DNA from: Cryptomeria japonica
Taxonomy: Eukaryota > Streptophyta > Pinopsida > Cupressales > Cupressaceae
NCBI RefSeq assembly: GCF_030272615.1
Contig: NC_081414.1
Span: 763,635,413-763,699,412, forward strand
Direction: 5' to 3'
Length of the DNA stretch: 64,000 bases
Part shown: positions 32,960 through 43,891 of the stretch, one piece after another
Layout: the number at the start of each line of letters is the position of its first letter
Numbering within the stretch: the first letter of the stretch is position 1
Notes under the pieces: model-generated
What the model was told of the DNA's origin: nothing
Seen by the model: only the letters and a program-made list of their open reading frames with translations
The model's database searches: none
Translations under genes and position numbers: made by a program

Positions 32960-33780
32960 ATGAAGAATGGTATTTTCATTACTCAATCCAAGTATGTGAA
33001 AGAAGTTTGGAAGACTTTCGGTATGAGTGACTGTAAACCAATTGGAGCCTGAATGGTTATAGGTTGTAAATTATCCAAGGAAGATGCATCTAAGTGTGTA
33101 GATGAAAAGGAATACAGGTCAATGATTGGCAAACTACACTAGTTGATAATCGACTAGATATTGCCCATGCGGTTGGTATTGTTTCTAGATTTCAAAAGAA
33201 TCCAAAGGAGGCACATCTAATGGCAACCAAAAGAATTTTTAGATATCTGAAAGATACTGTTGACTATGGGTTATGGTATCCATATGGTGGAAATTTTGAT
33301 TTGAAAGCATACACGAATGCTGATTGGGTAGGAAATATTGATGACCATAAAAGTACTACCGGTGGAGCATTCTTTCTAGGAAGAAGGCTAGTTTCATGGA
33401 GTAGTAAAAAGAAGAGTTGTACCTCACAATCTACTGTTGAAGCTGAGTATGGAGCAACTTATATGAATTGCACATAAGCTATGTGGATGAGACACATTTT
33501 GGAAGGTTTGAAGATGGAAATCTCATAACCAATAAAGATTTAGTGTGACAATGCAAGTGCAATAAACATTTCAAAAACTCTTGCTTTGCATGCAAGGACT
33601 AAGCACATTGAATTTAAATATCACTTCTCGAGGGGAAAATTTCAAAGTAAAGATGCTATCTTGGAGCATGTTTCTACCAAGGAGCAACTTGCAAATATCT
33701 TTACCAAACCTCTGCCTAAGACCACTTTCGAGTATCTTACAAGTCAATTGGGGGTTGTCCCTCTTCATGAAGTTAGTTGA
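32960..33780 (+). pseudogene. pol: Copia-4 RNase H
   Basis: The connection domain near 33010-33160 is broken by TGA at 33049 and a frame change at about 33140. AYTNADWVGNIDDHKSTTGG is at about 33307-33366 (first Asp) and VEAEYGATYMNCT at about 33438 (Glu). QCDNASAINIS-like text is at about 33540-33570, with TAG for CAG. KHIEFKYHFSRGKFQSKDAI and LANIFTKPLPKTTFEYL end at a TGA at 33778. Confidence 0.88.
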
Positions 33781-34057
33781 GCATGATGTTGATTTATTCC
33801 ACAGGGGGAGCATCAAGTTGGAGAATGATGTTGATGCACAGTGAGAGCAGAATTACATTTTATTTTACTTTCACTTTGGCATTGCTGTTAAAAGGGGAGA
33901 AAAATAATTTGTCTGATTAGGTGAACCAGTGGCAGGCTAAAGACAAACAACAACAAGGTGAATACTTGGTAATGTAAACCAGGATTCCTATTCACCAATC
34001 TCAACAACAATCAGAGGCATTGATATTTATATTGCCATCAATGCCAAAGGGGGAGAT
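33781..34057 (+). other. Copia-4 3' non-coding segment with polypurine tracts
   Basis: Purine runs at about 33803-33811, 33889-33903 and 34045-34056; the last abuts the LTR. Text such as TTTGGCATTGCTGTTAAAAGG matches the same position in the other copia elements. Confidence 0.8.
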
Positions 34058-35446
34058 TGTTGGCATTTTGAGTTTGTTTGCATTTTGCATAAATATTGCA
34101 TTAATGATATGTTGTCATTGATGTCAATTGAACTGATAATGGTATTCATGTTATTGTTAATATTGTTGTTTTTGATATTGGATAGTAACCAATAAGAAGA
34201 TATTTGTGGAATATGTTATAAACTGGTATGTAAAGTTTGAAAGTTCAACTGGTGAACCAGTGTAAAGGGTTAAACTTTTCTAAGCAATGTAATCGGTAAA
34301 CCCTATCAGCTGATTAAATCCTAACCAATCAAGTTTGTTGGATTATTATTTGATAAGAGGTAATGATGGAGACACCTGTGATCATTGTATGAGGATAAGT
34401 TCAATTTTTTTGGCACGTTTGGTTATTGTCTAGGGAAGGAGAAAAGTGGATTGCATCTAATGCACAACGTGTGATGAGTTACAAAGTCCAATGAAGCAGT
34501 GATCATGGAACGGTTGGAATTTTCTTGAAGAATGTGAAGAGATTGTCATGATTTCTAATGATCAAGATTGTACCGACTTGTTTGTAATCTTGATGATGAG
34601 AATTAGGTTTTTGTTGTGTTACCGACCTAACTGATTTGTATTTAAGGTCGATGAAGTTGTTTGTAAAGGCTGTTGGAAAGATTGATTGAAACCTGTTGAG
34701 TGTATAGTTGCCTAACCAATGAATGGATCTGCACTTTGAGTGAAGGCAGATTGAAGCTTAGAAGGATTTGATCAAGAAAATGTAGTGCTACTTAGACAGA
34801 TCAAGAAAACCTGTTGTTTTCTAACGATTACAGTAGAAGTGAAATCCCTTAACCGAGAAAGCTCTAACAAGCTTGGTTACTCATTAAATCCTCCAACAAG
34901 GTGGTCCATTAGCTTGGAGTCTTAAATCCTCTAGCAAGGTTACTCCTAACAGGGTATTGTACTTTTCATCAAGGCATATTTGTAAATCCCCTAACCGGAA
35001 TTAGTTCTTAACAAGACTTATTGTAAAGCTTTAACAGGCTTGGCTCCTAAAAGGGTGAACTTTAGAAGAGTTTAGATAGATATCCTTGTGTGTCTCATCT
35101 CACCATGGTTATTACCTATTTGGGTTTTCCACCCATAAACATTTGTGTCAAGTGGTGAATGCTTTTGTGGTTATGATCTTATTTGTTGATTTGATTTTCT
35201 GATAAGGCATGATACGTTTAAGCATTGTTGATGTTTACAAGATTGAAGTTGTTTACTATTAAGTTGTCATAACAGTTAAACCAGTTGATGTCACGTATAC
35301 TTATGAATATTGATCTTGACTGAGATACGTTTACCTTGTGTGACTGAATTTGAGTTTGAGAACTTTGTATCAGTTTGTCAATATACTAATTGACCCCCCC
35401 CCCAGTCAATATTCTACCTGATACTTATTCTTTCATCATACTATCA
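34058..35446 (+). repeat. 3' LTR of Copia-4
   Basis: 1389 bases from TGTTGGCATTTTGAG to ATACTATCA; C-run at about 35393-35403. Confidence 0.93.
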
Positions 35447-35712
35447 ATCTACTCCTAGAGAGTGGGACCACCCATGTATGGAAATATAAATAAACACAAC
35501 CACCATGGCTAATCTCAAAGGGTGGGTCCATCATGGCTACTCCCATGAGTGGAAATGCAAATGAACACAATTGTCCATCACATAATCCTCAATGCGATGT
35601 CATCATCTCATCATGACATTCACCATGACTACTCCCAAAGGGTGAATAAACACAAGTGTTAGGTCATGGATTCTCTCTCATGAGATCCACCATGGCTACT
35701 CCCAGAGGGTGG

Positions 35713-35900
35713 AAAAAGGGCTTTCACTTAAAACTTCTCTCGCAGATAAGAATGCACTACCAAGGGCTTGCACCTTAAAAATTCTCTTGCAAAGAATAAT
35801 GCACTACCAAGGGCTTACACCTCAAACTTCTCTCATAGAGAAGAATGTATTAACAAGGGCTTTCACCTCAAACTTATCCCTCACATAGAAGAATGAAATA
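35713..35900. repeat. 46-base tandem repeat, four degenerate copies
   Basis: AAGGGCTT recurs at 35716, 35762, 35809 and 35855 (spacing 46, 47, 46). Each is followed by CACCT..AAA.TTCTCT and AGAATG..CTA segments. Confidence 0.85.
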
Positions 35901-35924
35901 TAGTATCTCATGAAAATATTGATG

Positions 35925-36134
35925 TTAAGGCTCCCTCTGCAAGAGATTCATTCTCCACAACTCCAAGCTTGTCTCAAATAATCCACAAATATCAACCATC
36001 TGCTCATCAGTACAAAGGTATTTCCTCAACACCATGTCCTGAATGTAGTGATACTTTATTTCCACATGCTTTGACCTATCCTGAAATACAAGGTTGGAGT
36101 TTGCATCACTCTTGGTGAATCCCAAGCTCACCAA
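35925..36134 (-). pseudogene. pol: Copia-6 pol scrap: RT end fused to RNase H end
   Basis: 69-codon minus frame. It starts MVSLGFTKSDANSNLVF, a reverse-transcriptase segment that normally precedes the YVDD block, and passes directly to DRSKHVEIKYHYI and DEQMVDI, the RNase H C-terminus. About 250-300 residues normally between them are missing without loss of frame. This is an internal deletion within a defective element. Confidence 0.82.
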
Positions 36135-37785
36135 GTATCCATCTATCTAGGAATAAAGTCCTTCCAACCTACACACATAGGACTCCATCCCATGAATCAT
36201 AGTCCTTTAACTGGTCACTAGAGAAATAATCTCGACATGGTTCATTCCCTTTAAATGAATATGATTAAGATCCTCAGAAGTCAACCAGAGCAGAACCTCT
36301 AGCTGCTCCCTCTGACACGAAAGCATACCTTACTCACATGGTCCCAATCATGGAAGATATCTTGCTCCAAGAGACTCTCATGTCTCTAAGCATCTCAACT
36401 CATAACATCATCTAGCATAATCCACATACGGTTGAATATGCTAGACCTTGGACCTACTATCATAGCTTGGAAAGGAACTCTTGACACTCTTGTTAAGTGC
36501 ACAAATTTTGTAACGAATCTTGTTCTTTCAGGAAAATGTGAAGCCATCTTTCTAAAAAAAAACTAGCAAGGTGGGCAAGTTTCTGAAGTCATAGCTGTCA
36601 TAAGATGATATCAAAGTTGTACAGGCCTCCCTCTCAAATCATCAATCTCATAAGATTGAGCCCTAGACCATACATGAATATATATAAGAGACTAACTATG
36701 ACAAGAAGATAAAAATAATAATCAAGAGATAATAACCAAAAAGTGCTTATCTCGTTATTCTGCAAGCTTCTTCTTTCTTCCATCTGAGTGCTATACTTCT
36801 AAGAAGCTTCATGTACTTCCCTTCATGTCCTTCTCCTTCAGGACCTTTCAACTATTGTGAACACCATCCAATAGTCCTCACATAGTTGTAGGCAAAGATC
36901 ACCATAGATCTAGTCTACCAGATTAATTGCACTTCCTTCAATTCTCTAGTAGGAAAGTAGTCTCCAACAAAGACACCTTACACTCATCAATATAATAATT
37001 AATCACTCTTCCAATGATTATGATAAGGGATCACAAGGAGAATCAAGCTCATAGATGTGATCCAACAAATAAGAGTAGTCTCCAAACAAGCTGTCAAAGA
37101 AATAAGTCCAACCAATGAAGATGCACCATTTTTGCCAATGAATCTAGTCAATGAATAGAACCATTCACAGTCTCTACAAAGAATGTCTGCCCTCGTGCCA
37201 ACCAATAATATGTGTCGATCATTAACCATGCCTTATAATGATACACTGCAAATTTCCACATGAAGTAGATTATGAAATGATTTTGCATAATAAAGAGAAA
37301 GTCCAGTCCAAAAGTCCAATGTGGGCTAGGCAATAACAAATAAATGAACCTGATGAAATGCCAAATCTGTGAGGCACATCAACAAAGCCGACTGTAAAAA
37401 ATAGCCAGTAGAGATATCAGTTGATGACTGAAATCATCCAACATGATATAGGGATCAATATGTCAATGTCTGATGCAAAAATGAAGAAGCATGACCCTTA
37501 TGGTGAAGCCCGCTAGTTGCAAGATCTCACCATTGCACTAGAACCAAGCAAGGTGGTTACAAGCAATCTCTGCAATAAATATATCTATGAGCCTGGAGAA
37601 AATACAGATCACCAGATGTCGCCTGATGATTTAAAGGGTCAAAGAAAATAGAGAAGTCCAAGTGGTCACTCTGGAGGCCTGTTCGGGTTATGATGAAGAC
37701 TAATCCGTGAACTCCATGATCAAATGCAAATTACCCCATCAAAGTGGATTTTCTTATGAAAATTACTCCTCCAAGATTGTAACTT

Positions 37786-37798
37786 GGTTCTGATACCA
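37786..37798 (-). other. Primer binding site, tRNA-Met type (Copia-6)
   Basis: The minus strand reads TGGTATCAGAACC, directly adjacent to the LTR end. Confidence 0.85.
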
Positions 37799-37882
37799 TG
37801 TTGATTACATGCTTGTTTAACCACGAGAAATGATTTGCCCTCCCAACCATAGATAATGCACAATTGTCTCCCCAATCACTTC

Positions 37883-37918
<36 letters not shown>

Positions 37919-38129
37919 TATATATATGTTTATATATTTATATATATGTATGTATATATATATATAGATGTATGTATATATATATACATATACATATACA
38001 TAAGTGACCTCTCCCAAGGCTGGCAAACTTGCACAAGTCGACCCAATATGTATAATAAAATATAATTTATATTTTATATTTATACTTAACTAAGTCGGCC
38101 CCAACAAGGGTCCGACCTCAGCTATAACA
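37799..38129 (-). repeat. 5' LTR of Copia-6
   Basis: 331 bases; partner of 27684-28011. Contains a TA/GA/GTATA microsatellite (37877-37998) that has grown inside it. Confidence 0.85.
37877..37998. repeat. TA/GA microsatellite in Copia-6 LTR
   Basis: About 120 bases of (TA)n, (GA)n and TATG/TACA variants, absent from the partner LTR. Confidence 0.95.
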
Positions 38130-39012
38130 TCAATAGTTGGAGCAACTTGAGTTTATTTCTTCTTGTCTTCATCTATGTTCTTCTCTTCTTCTCTGCTTGC
38201 AGACTCATCAAATTCATAACTTGCTTGTGTACTAATTTCTTTTGAAACATTTTCATTAACCTTTAGATTTTCACTTTCAATGATTTTATTCAACCTCTTG
38301 TTATAACATCTGTAAGCTTTTCTCTTTGGAGAATAACCCAGAAATATACCCTCATCAACTCTGCTATCAAGCTTTCCAAGATTTCCTTCATCTTTTTTGG
38401 GTGTAGCATTTACTTCCAAAAACTTTGAAATACCTTACTAAGGGAATTCTTACATGCCACATCTCATATGATGTCTTTCCATCCTTCTTTCTAAATATAA
38501 CTTTACTAAGGGTATACATAGTTGTGTGTATAGCTTCTCTCATGTACACTTCAGGTAGATTTTCTTCTTTGATCATAGTTCTTGTTGCCTCTTGAATAGT
38601 CCTCTTCATTCTTTCTACTACATTGTACTGAGGTGTCTTAGGAGAAAAAAAATGTCTTCTAATTCCATATTTCTCACAAAAAATATCAAATTCATTAGAA
38701 ATAAAGTCTCCTCCTCTATCATATCTTACGAGTAATCCTTATATCAACTTTATTCTCAACTCTAACTTTGAATATCTTAAACTTTTCTAATGCCTCTGAT
38801 TTTTCTTTTAGAAATACAACCCACATCATTCTAGAATGATCATCTATTAAGAGCATGAAATGCCTCTCACCTTGTAAAATCATTGTTTTGGTCAGTTTGC
38901 CAAGGTTTTTATACCAAATCCAATAATCTAGTAGAAGATTTTTCTTTTCCTTTGAATGTTTTTTTTGTTTTCTTTCCCACTTGACATTCTTTGCATGTGC
39001 TTTGCAAATAAT
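38130..39012 (-). pseudogene. pol: Copia-5 integrase, 3' part
   Basis: Minus strand from 39012: CKECQVGKK-type finger Cys pair (about 38975-39000), a KSSTRLLDLV-like stretch, LLIDDHSRMM-like text, RGGDFISNEF near 38690, PKTPQYNVVERMKRTIQEAT (about 38575-38640, Gln-Asn-Gly altered to Tyr-Asn), and frame 38609-38388 with YMREAIHTTMYTLSKV and VRYFKVFGSKC. Frame 38419-38153 has DEGIFLGYSPKRKAYRCYNK and an acidic tail. It is cut on the right by the GAG-only element and on the left by Copia-6. Confidence 0.88.
39008..39012. repeat. Target site duplication ATAAT, left copy
   Basis: ATAAT directly before the GAG-only element; identical bases at 45030-45034. Confidence 0.93.
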
Positions 39013-40200
39013 TGTAGTGTCAAAAATTGTATACCACTTTGCAATTCAACCTACATCTTTTGTAACCACTTTGGTGTCAATTCCCCTAGCACCTAAGTAG
39101 GCTCACTTCAACCCTTGCATCAGCGTTTTCCCTCTCAGGATGCTCAAGAACCCCTTTTCAGCAGCTCCCTCATGGTATCAGTCTTGTTAGCCACATGTCT
39201 CCCTTGTCTGTTATTTTCAAGCATGATTCATTTGGACACTAGCGCATCGTGTGGATGTCCACGCACCGTGCATTCATCTCGCAACATCTTAATGTTCGAA
39301 TGATGGTTCTGAGCACCTCTTTCCACTTGTAACTTTTGCATGTCAGTGGAAACAACCCCGAATCTTTCAAATGGCTCGCCAACCCTCTTTTATATCTTCT
39401 TCTCTCTTTTAAATCTATCCTCTCTCTTCATTCAAGCTCTCTAGATTCTAAATACAATCTCTCTTATTCTTTGGGCTCTCACATGTTTTTGTGTCTCTCT
39501 ATCTCACTTGCTACAACAATATCTATTTTTCTACAACACCCTCAAGCTCTTATAATAATCTTTTACAACTATCTTGGCTTTCTCAAGCCTCTTTGGTAAT
39601 ATCTTTCTATTTATCCTATATTTGGGCATCTTGGGATTTATCACATCCCTCTTCTATCTTTATTGTTTATCATTTATCATTTATCATTTATCTCATCTTT
39701 CATTTATCTTTTACTCTATCAATCTATCTATTTGTTTGTGGAGGTGGAAACACAAAAACTAGGATTTGACTTGAGGCAAGTCCCCAAGTATCCCCAAACA
39801 ATTTTCCTTTCTGGTTTGTGTATAGGTTGCATTAGAGAAGATTCATTTAGTTGGAGGTTTCATATCATGGAATAGTTGTGGGATCATCTTCTTCCTCTCC
39901 TTTGTGACTTTAATTTCATTTATATAATTATTTTACCTTCTTTTATATACATTTATCACATTTAAATTAATCTAGAATAAAAATATGTTATATTGTGCCC
40001 TTCTATGCGAACTCTACATTCTGTCTATACAAGACGCTAATGCTTCATGCTATTGTCCATAATCTGTGTGCACCTCCTTGTGTAGAGACCTATCAAAAGA
40101 TGTACAAAGACATACCACATCTTGAGTGGAGTGGCTGGTTAGTGAATCTTCGAGAGGTTGTTATCCGCCTATCAAAGAGGTTCATTTTTCCCCCTCTACA
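39013..40200 (+). repeat. 5' LTR of the GAG-only element
   Basis: 1188 bases. Matches 43892-45029. A CT-rich stretch (about 39390-39490) follows TTTTAAATC and may be the promoter and start region. The 5' LTR has an expanded TTTATCATTTATCAT run near 39660-39720. The frames inside this LTR are chance frames. Confidence 0.93.
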
Positions 40201-40343
40201 TTTTGGTGAACGTGATGTGAAAACTTCTTATGTAATATTTTTAGAGATTTTTTTATCATTCTTTTCATCATTCAATATACCCCTATATATTAAAAAAAAA
40301 GGACAATTCTAAATCTTTCCCCTTCTTCCAAAAAATAAATTTT
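40201..40343 (+). other. Leader of the GAG-only element, candidate primer site
   Basis: TTTTGGTGAACGTGATGTG directly follows the LTR. TGGTGAACGTGATG is the candidate primer site, but I cannot assign the tRNA. The rest of the leader is non-coding. Confidence 0.5.
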
Positions 40344-41940
40344 GTGTCGCTGCCCGGAACTCCATTTTATGGTTCGTTGGCCTTCGACCAACAAATTTAT
40401 GCATTCTTTCTTAAGTTTAAGTTTAATTTTATTGATTTCAAAATGCATACATTATCTTATTTTATTAACTTACTTTCTAACTTTACTCAAAGTGCTAATG
40501 ATGTTCCTTTTCATACTTACGATGATGACTTAGCTTTGCTTATGTCACTTTATGCCTTTGATCCCTCTTCTAATATATCTTCTATTTCAGAAGATATTTT
40601 GTTACAAGAGGATCAAATCATTGACACCTTTCTTAATATTACTCTACCATCTCTTCATTCTAATGTACTCCCTTCTAGAGATGATGCATTAGTAAATGAT
40701 GAGTCTTGACTCTATCTCATTTTCCAAAGGTCGATATTGAGCAAATTCCTTCATATAAATATTCTAAATATCATGACTAGTTTTTGAATGTATTTTATGT
40801 CTCTTTTTCCCCTAAAAGGCCTAAGAGACCAATCATTCATGTGAATATAGCTAGTCCTTCTCCAAAGAAGGTAAAATCTATTCATGGTGTTCCTTTTGAA
40901 AATGATACACTAGATCTTTTTATGAGATATACACAGTCTAAGGCTCCTTCTTATAGAATGTTAGCCCATACTTATAATACTCATAGAAATAAGAAAATTA
41001 TTGATCACTCTAATACTTCTTTACCACCTTCTCAGCTAGATCTTCCTAAAGCACCTAAGCCTCTAGTTAAGCAATCTAGTGATTATGATCTTATTGAACA
41101 ACTTCATGTTACTCCCGCTAAGATCTCACTTTGGGATTTTCTTCAAACTACTTCAGTTTATCAAGGTATGCTACAAGAAGCTCTACGAAAGATCTTATTG
41201 GCTTCTTCTACTAGGTCGACAGATGTAAATACATTGATGGATCATATTCGTATAGACTCACTGAATATTACATTCTATCCACATGAACTCTCACCTCCAC
41301 AAGTAAGAGATCAAGAAGATCCATTAATGATAATCATTTATGTTAACGGTGTGGGTATTAGATGGACTCTCATTGATACTGGTTCAACACTCAATTTTTG
41401 TAGTCTAGACCTATTGCCCAAAATCAATGTGGATTCTAAGTCTCTTGCTACATCTTCTATTTTCATCTGTGTTTTTGATAATACTAGTAAAACTACTTTG
41501 GGCACTGCTATTTTTCCTATAAAGGTTGGACCAATTACTATTCCAACCCTGGTGCATGTTATGCCAGGACCTTTATTATATAATCTTCTCCTGGGTAGAC
41601 CTTGGATTCATTCTTTAGGAGTGGTTATTTCTACCCTTCATGGTTCTATTAATTTTTTTGCTAACAATCAGGTAGTTGCAATCAAGGCTAATCTTGAAGC
41701 TATGCACTTATGTGAAATTGCAACAGCTAGTCATGCCTCAGTTACACCTACCTTTCAAGACTATATTCCATTTTTATCTTATAATATGTCAACAACTATT
41801 CCCATTGACTCTCCTAAATAGGAAACCCATGAGAAGGTTGTCCCTAAGGAAGATCCTCCTAAAGTAGAAAGTCCTAAATCTACTTCTACTTCGTCTCCTT
41901 GTCAATTGAATGCATTTCCTAGTGATGATTGAGGTTCCTT
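40344..41940 (+). pseudogene. gag: Gag-like protein with retropepsin domain
   Basis: The first frame (40344-40709) is acidic and low in conservation (MSLPGTPFYG start). After a stop and frame change, 40784-41821 is open for 345 codons. A basic N-terminal part (SFSPKRPKRPIIHVN) is followed by a linker, then a retropepsin-like domain: IYVNGVGIRWTLIDTGSTLN (about 41337-41395, catalytic Asp-Thr-Gly intact), the flap region, and LLGRPWIHSLGVVISTLH (about 41588-41640). This is the Gypsy-type D-T-G and G-R-P-W-I pattern. It may still fold, but the whole polyprotein is interrupted. No start can be chosen with confidence. Confidence 0.85.
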
Positions 41941-42604
41941 AGACTTTACAAGCTCCTTCATTAAAGAATATAAAGTCGACCCTATCCACCTTAACTTTCC
42001 CAAAGTATCATTCACACACGCTATCAAAGATGATTATTCTTCTGTGTCATAGGATCATGTGAACACCATTGGCTGCACCATTAAAGGTGACCCCCCCCCT
42101 TTGGAGGAGTTGCAATTATGTTATGGTCCAGGGTTCAATATTTCTTCCAAGTATGGATAGAAAGGAGATGGTCTTCAGCACATGGGTCAAGAAGTTAAGG
42201 TCCCTTTGGAATCAAAATCACACTCTTTTATAGCGGGTTTAGGTTACAAAGCTTCTCCTTTGTCTTTATCCCCTTCATTCTCTAATGTTCCTATATCTTC
42301 TTCTTCTTGTGAATAGTTAAACTCTCCTCCCCAAGAGAAAGGATTGCTTCCTACTCCACATCCCTTATCTAAGAAAGAGCATACCTTATTCTATCTTCTC
42401 AAAGCTTGCTTGATTACTCTTCCTCTACCTACACACAAGAAGTCTCCTAAGAATAATTATTTGTGTGCATATCATCAAGTGCTTGACTATTCCACTAGTG
42501 AATGTAAGGCCTTGAATGACAAGATTCAACAATTTCATCAATTAGGTGTCATTGATCTTTCATGTATTGATATTCCTTCTTGTTCTTCTTTGCATATAAA
42601 GTGA
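41941..42604 (+). pseudogene. Gag-like C-terminal part with zinc-knuckle-like motif
   Basis: Broken by stops at about 42048, 42158 and 42314. The last open part (42344-42604) reads CAYHQVLDYSTSECKAL at about 42462-42510, a C-x2-H...C knuckle-like signature used by plant Gypsy gag, followed by NDKIQQFHQLGVIDLS. It ends at 42602. It is unusual that this motif follows the protease. Confidence 0.65.
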
Positions 42605-43891
42605 TATTGAGGTGTATCTCTATCTTTTCCTTTATCATATTTAAACTTGCTTTCCATTCTTATCATGTCTCTATCTCTCACTCGCCATGGTGACTATCTA
42701 TCTCTCTTTTGTCGTGGTGATTATCCTTTTATCATTTTTTTCATGTTTGTCTAGGTGGGGGCCAAACCACTCTATCTTTTTCTTTATCATTTCCTTTGCC
42801 TAGATGGGGGCCAAACCATTTGATCTATCTCTTTTTCTCACCTTTGTAGGGGCCAATCAACTACTTACCAAATCTATCTTTGATCACCTAATCATATGGC
42901 TACCTAGTGTATCACTACCCATGCCAACAAAATCTATCTCTCATCGCCCTATCATATGGCTATCTAGCATAATGCACCTTGCTATCCATACTGGCGTATC
43001 CCATACTAATGATGGTTGTTTATCTTGTATCTTTTCATAACAAGGGGTTTTCCTCTACAGCGAGGCTTGTTTCTATTACGTTGTCTTATCTATTTTTTAT
43101 CTTTATCCTTTATCTCATCATCCAACATGTTAGTTTGCAACTAGCATGTTTGTGATGCATCAAGTAACAATATCTATTCTAAATCTCATCTTCATCTCGC
43201 TGCAGACAATCACGTCTAATCAATGAAAATCTACCTCCCTATCACAACTATCTTATTTATCTTATCTTTTGGTAGTGGTCTTCCTTCAGAGCGAGATGGG
43301 TATTACTTATCTTTTATCATCGTGCCTAATACAACTTGCTAGATCTATCTTTTTTATCATCATGTCTACATGACCACTAGTGATCCATCAAGCTAGTGTC
43401 TAGGTCATGTACTATCTCTTTGGAATTGATTGCTTCTCTAACTTTCAGGTGCATTCTTCCTTTAAGTGATCAATCCTTGCATTCTTCTCTTCATTTTAGA
43501 ATTCCTCTATTTGTTGTTTCTTGTTATTTTGGCGATGATGCATGATTTTGAAACAACCTTTTACATTGAGGTCTCTTTTACTTTGCTGACTCGAGATCTT
43601 AGTTTATTTGTTCTATGCTTTCATGTGTGTTTTATATTTTTCTTTATCATGTTCTAACCCTGTTGTCTTGGGATTCCCTTATTCTCTAACCCTATTCTCT
43701 TGTGCAGGTTCTTCTATCGAATGAATTTGTTTTGTAGGTCTTCAACTTGGGGGCATGTTTCTTTGGCTTGGAGATTTATCAGTTTCCTCTATAGTATCCT
43801 TTTGGCATCATGATGTTATTTCTTATTCAGTAGATTTCCTTTAGCATGCATATTCATGTTCATTCATAAGCCTGCTAAAGTGGGGCCAAAA
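42605..43891 (+). other. 3' non-coding part of the GAG-only element
   Basis: About 1.3 kb rich in CTATCT/TTATC text with no pol motifs on either strand. It contains repeated phrases GGTGGGGGCCAAACCA (about 42755 and 42803, with a related copy near 42850) and TCATATGGCTA (42890, 42950). Ends in the polypurine tract near 43877-43891. Confidence 0.75.

Larger units (their letters stand above)
28205..35446 (+). mobile_element. Copia-4, nearly complete copia element inside Copia-6
   Basis: 7242 bases. LTRs 28205-29595 and 34058-35446 both begin TGTTGGCATTTTGAG and end CATCA or TATCA. The interior carries gag, protease, integrase, reverse transcriptase and RNase H in order. It is closely related to Copia-3 (REN/KEHSCMIST, EEEVYIEQPDGYAL, SKEDxSxxVDEKEYRSMIGKL). 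The flanking five bases are GGCTA on the left and ATCTA on the right. The host repeat phrase CATGGCTACTCC predicts GGCTA, so this is a duplication with two later changes. By a rough hand count the LTRs differ at about 8 percent over the first 230 bases, so it is not young. Confidence 0.94.
35447..37798 (-). other. Copia-6 internal DNA right of Copia-4, largely non-coding
   Basis: Begins with the CATGGCTACTCC phrases shared with 28012-28204, then a 46-base tandem repeat, one copia pol scrap (35925-36134) and about 1.6 kb of text with no clear protein motifs, ending at a primer site. Short minus frames at 36999-37229 and 37148-37339 show no family signature I can name. Confidence 0.6.
27684..38129 (-). 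mobile_element. Copia-6, short-LTR degenerate copia element, host of Copia-4
   Basis: Two LTRs of about 330 bases (27684-28011 and 37799-38129) flank 9.8 kb, of which 7.2 kb is Copia-4. A minus-strand tRNA-Met primer site directly abuts the right LTR, so transcription runs right to left. The own internal part (about 2.5 kb) has only a fused reverse transcriptase/RNase H scrap (35925-36134), tandem repeats and untranslatable text, so it is a deletion derivative. It lies in the linker of Copia-5 between integrase and reverse transcriptase. The five flanking bases are ATTGA on the left and TCAAT on the right, not a direct repeat. Confidence 0.82.

Noticed and set aside
33000-33780. A third ORF (envelope-like) after pol in any copia element.
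   Set aside because: In all of them the space between the RNase H stop and LTR is under about 430 bases and holds only polypurine tracts.
37817-38026. Open frame rich in Tyr and Ile.
   Set aside because: It is a translation of the TA/GA microsatellite within the Copia-6 LTR.
39491-39769. Hydrophobic open frames that look like small membrane proteins.
   Set aside because: They lie in the CT-rich 5' LTR of the GAG-only element and their sequence follows TTTATCA repeats; the matching 3' LTR does not preserve them.
40335-40360. TTTGTGTCGCTGCCCGGAAC resembles the TGGCGCCGTTGCCGGGG primer site of many Gypsy elements.
   Set aside because: It lies about 140 bases inside the LTR end defined by LTR comparison (40200), too far for a primer site, and overlaps the first gag frame.
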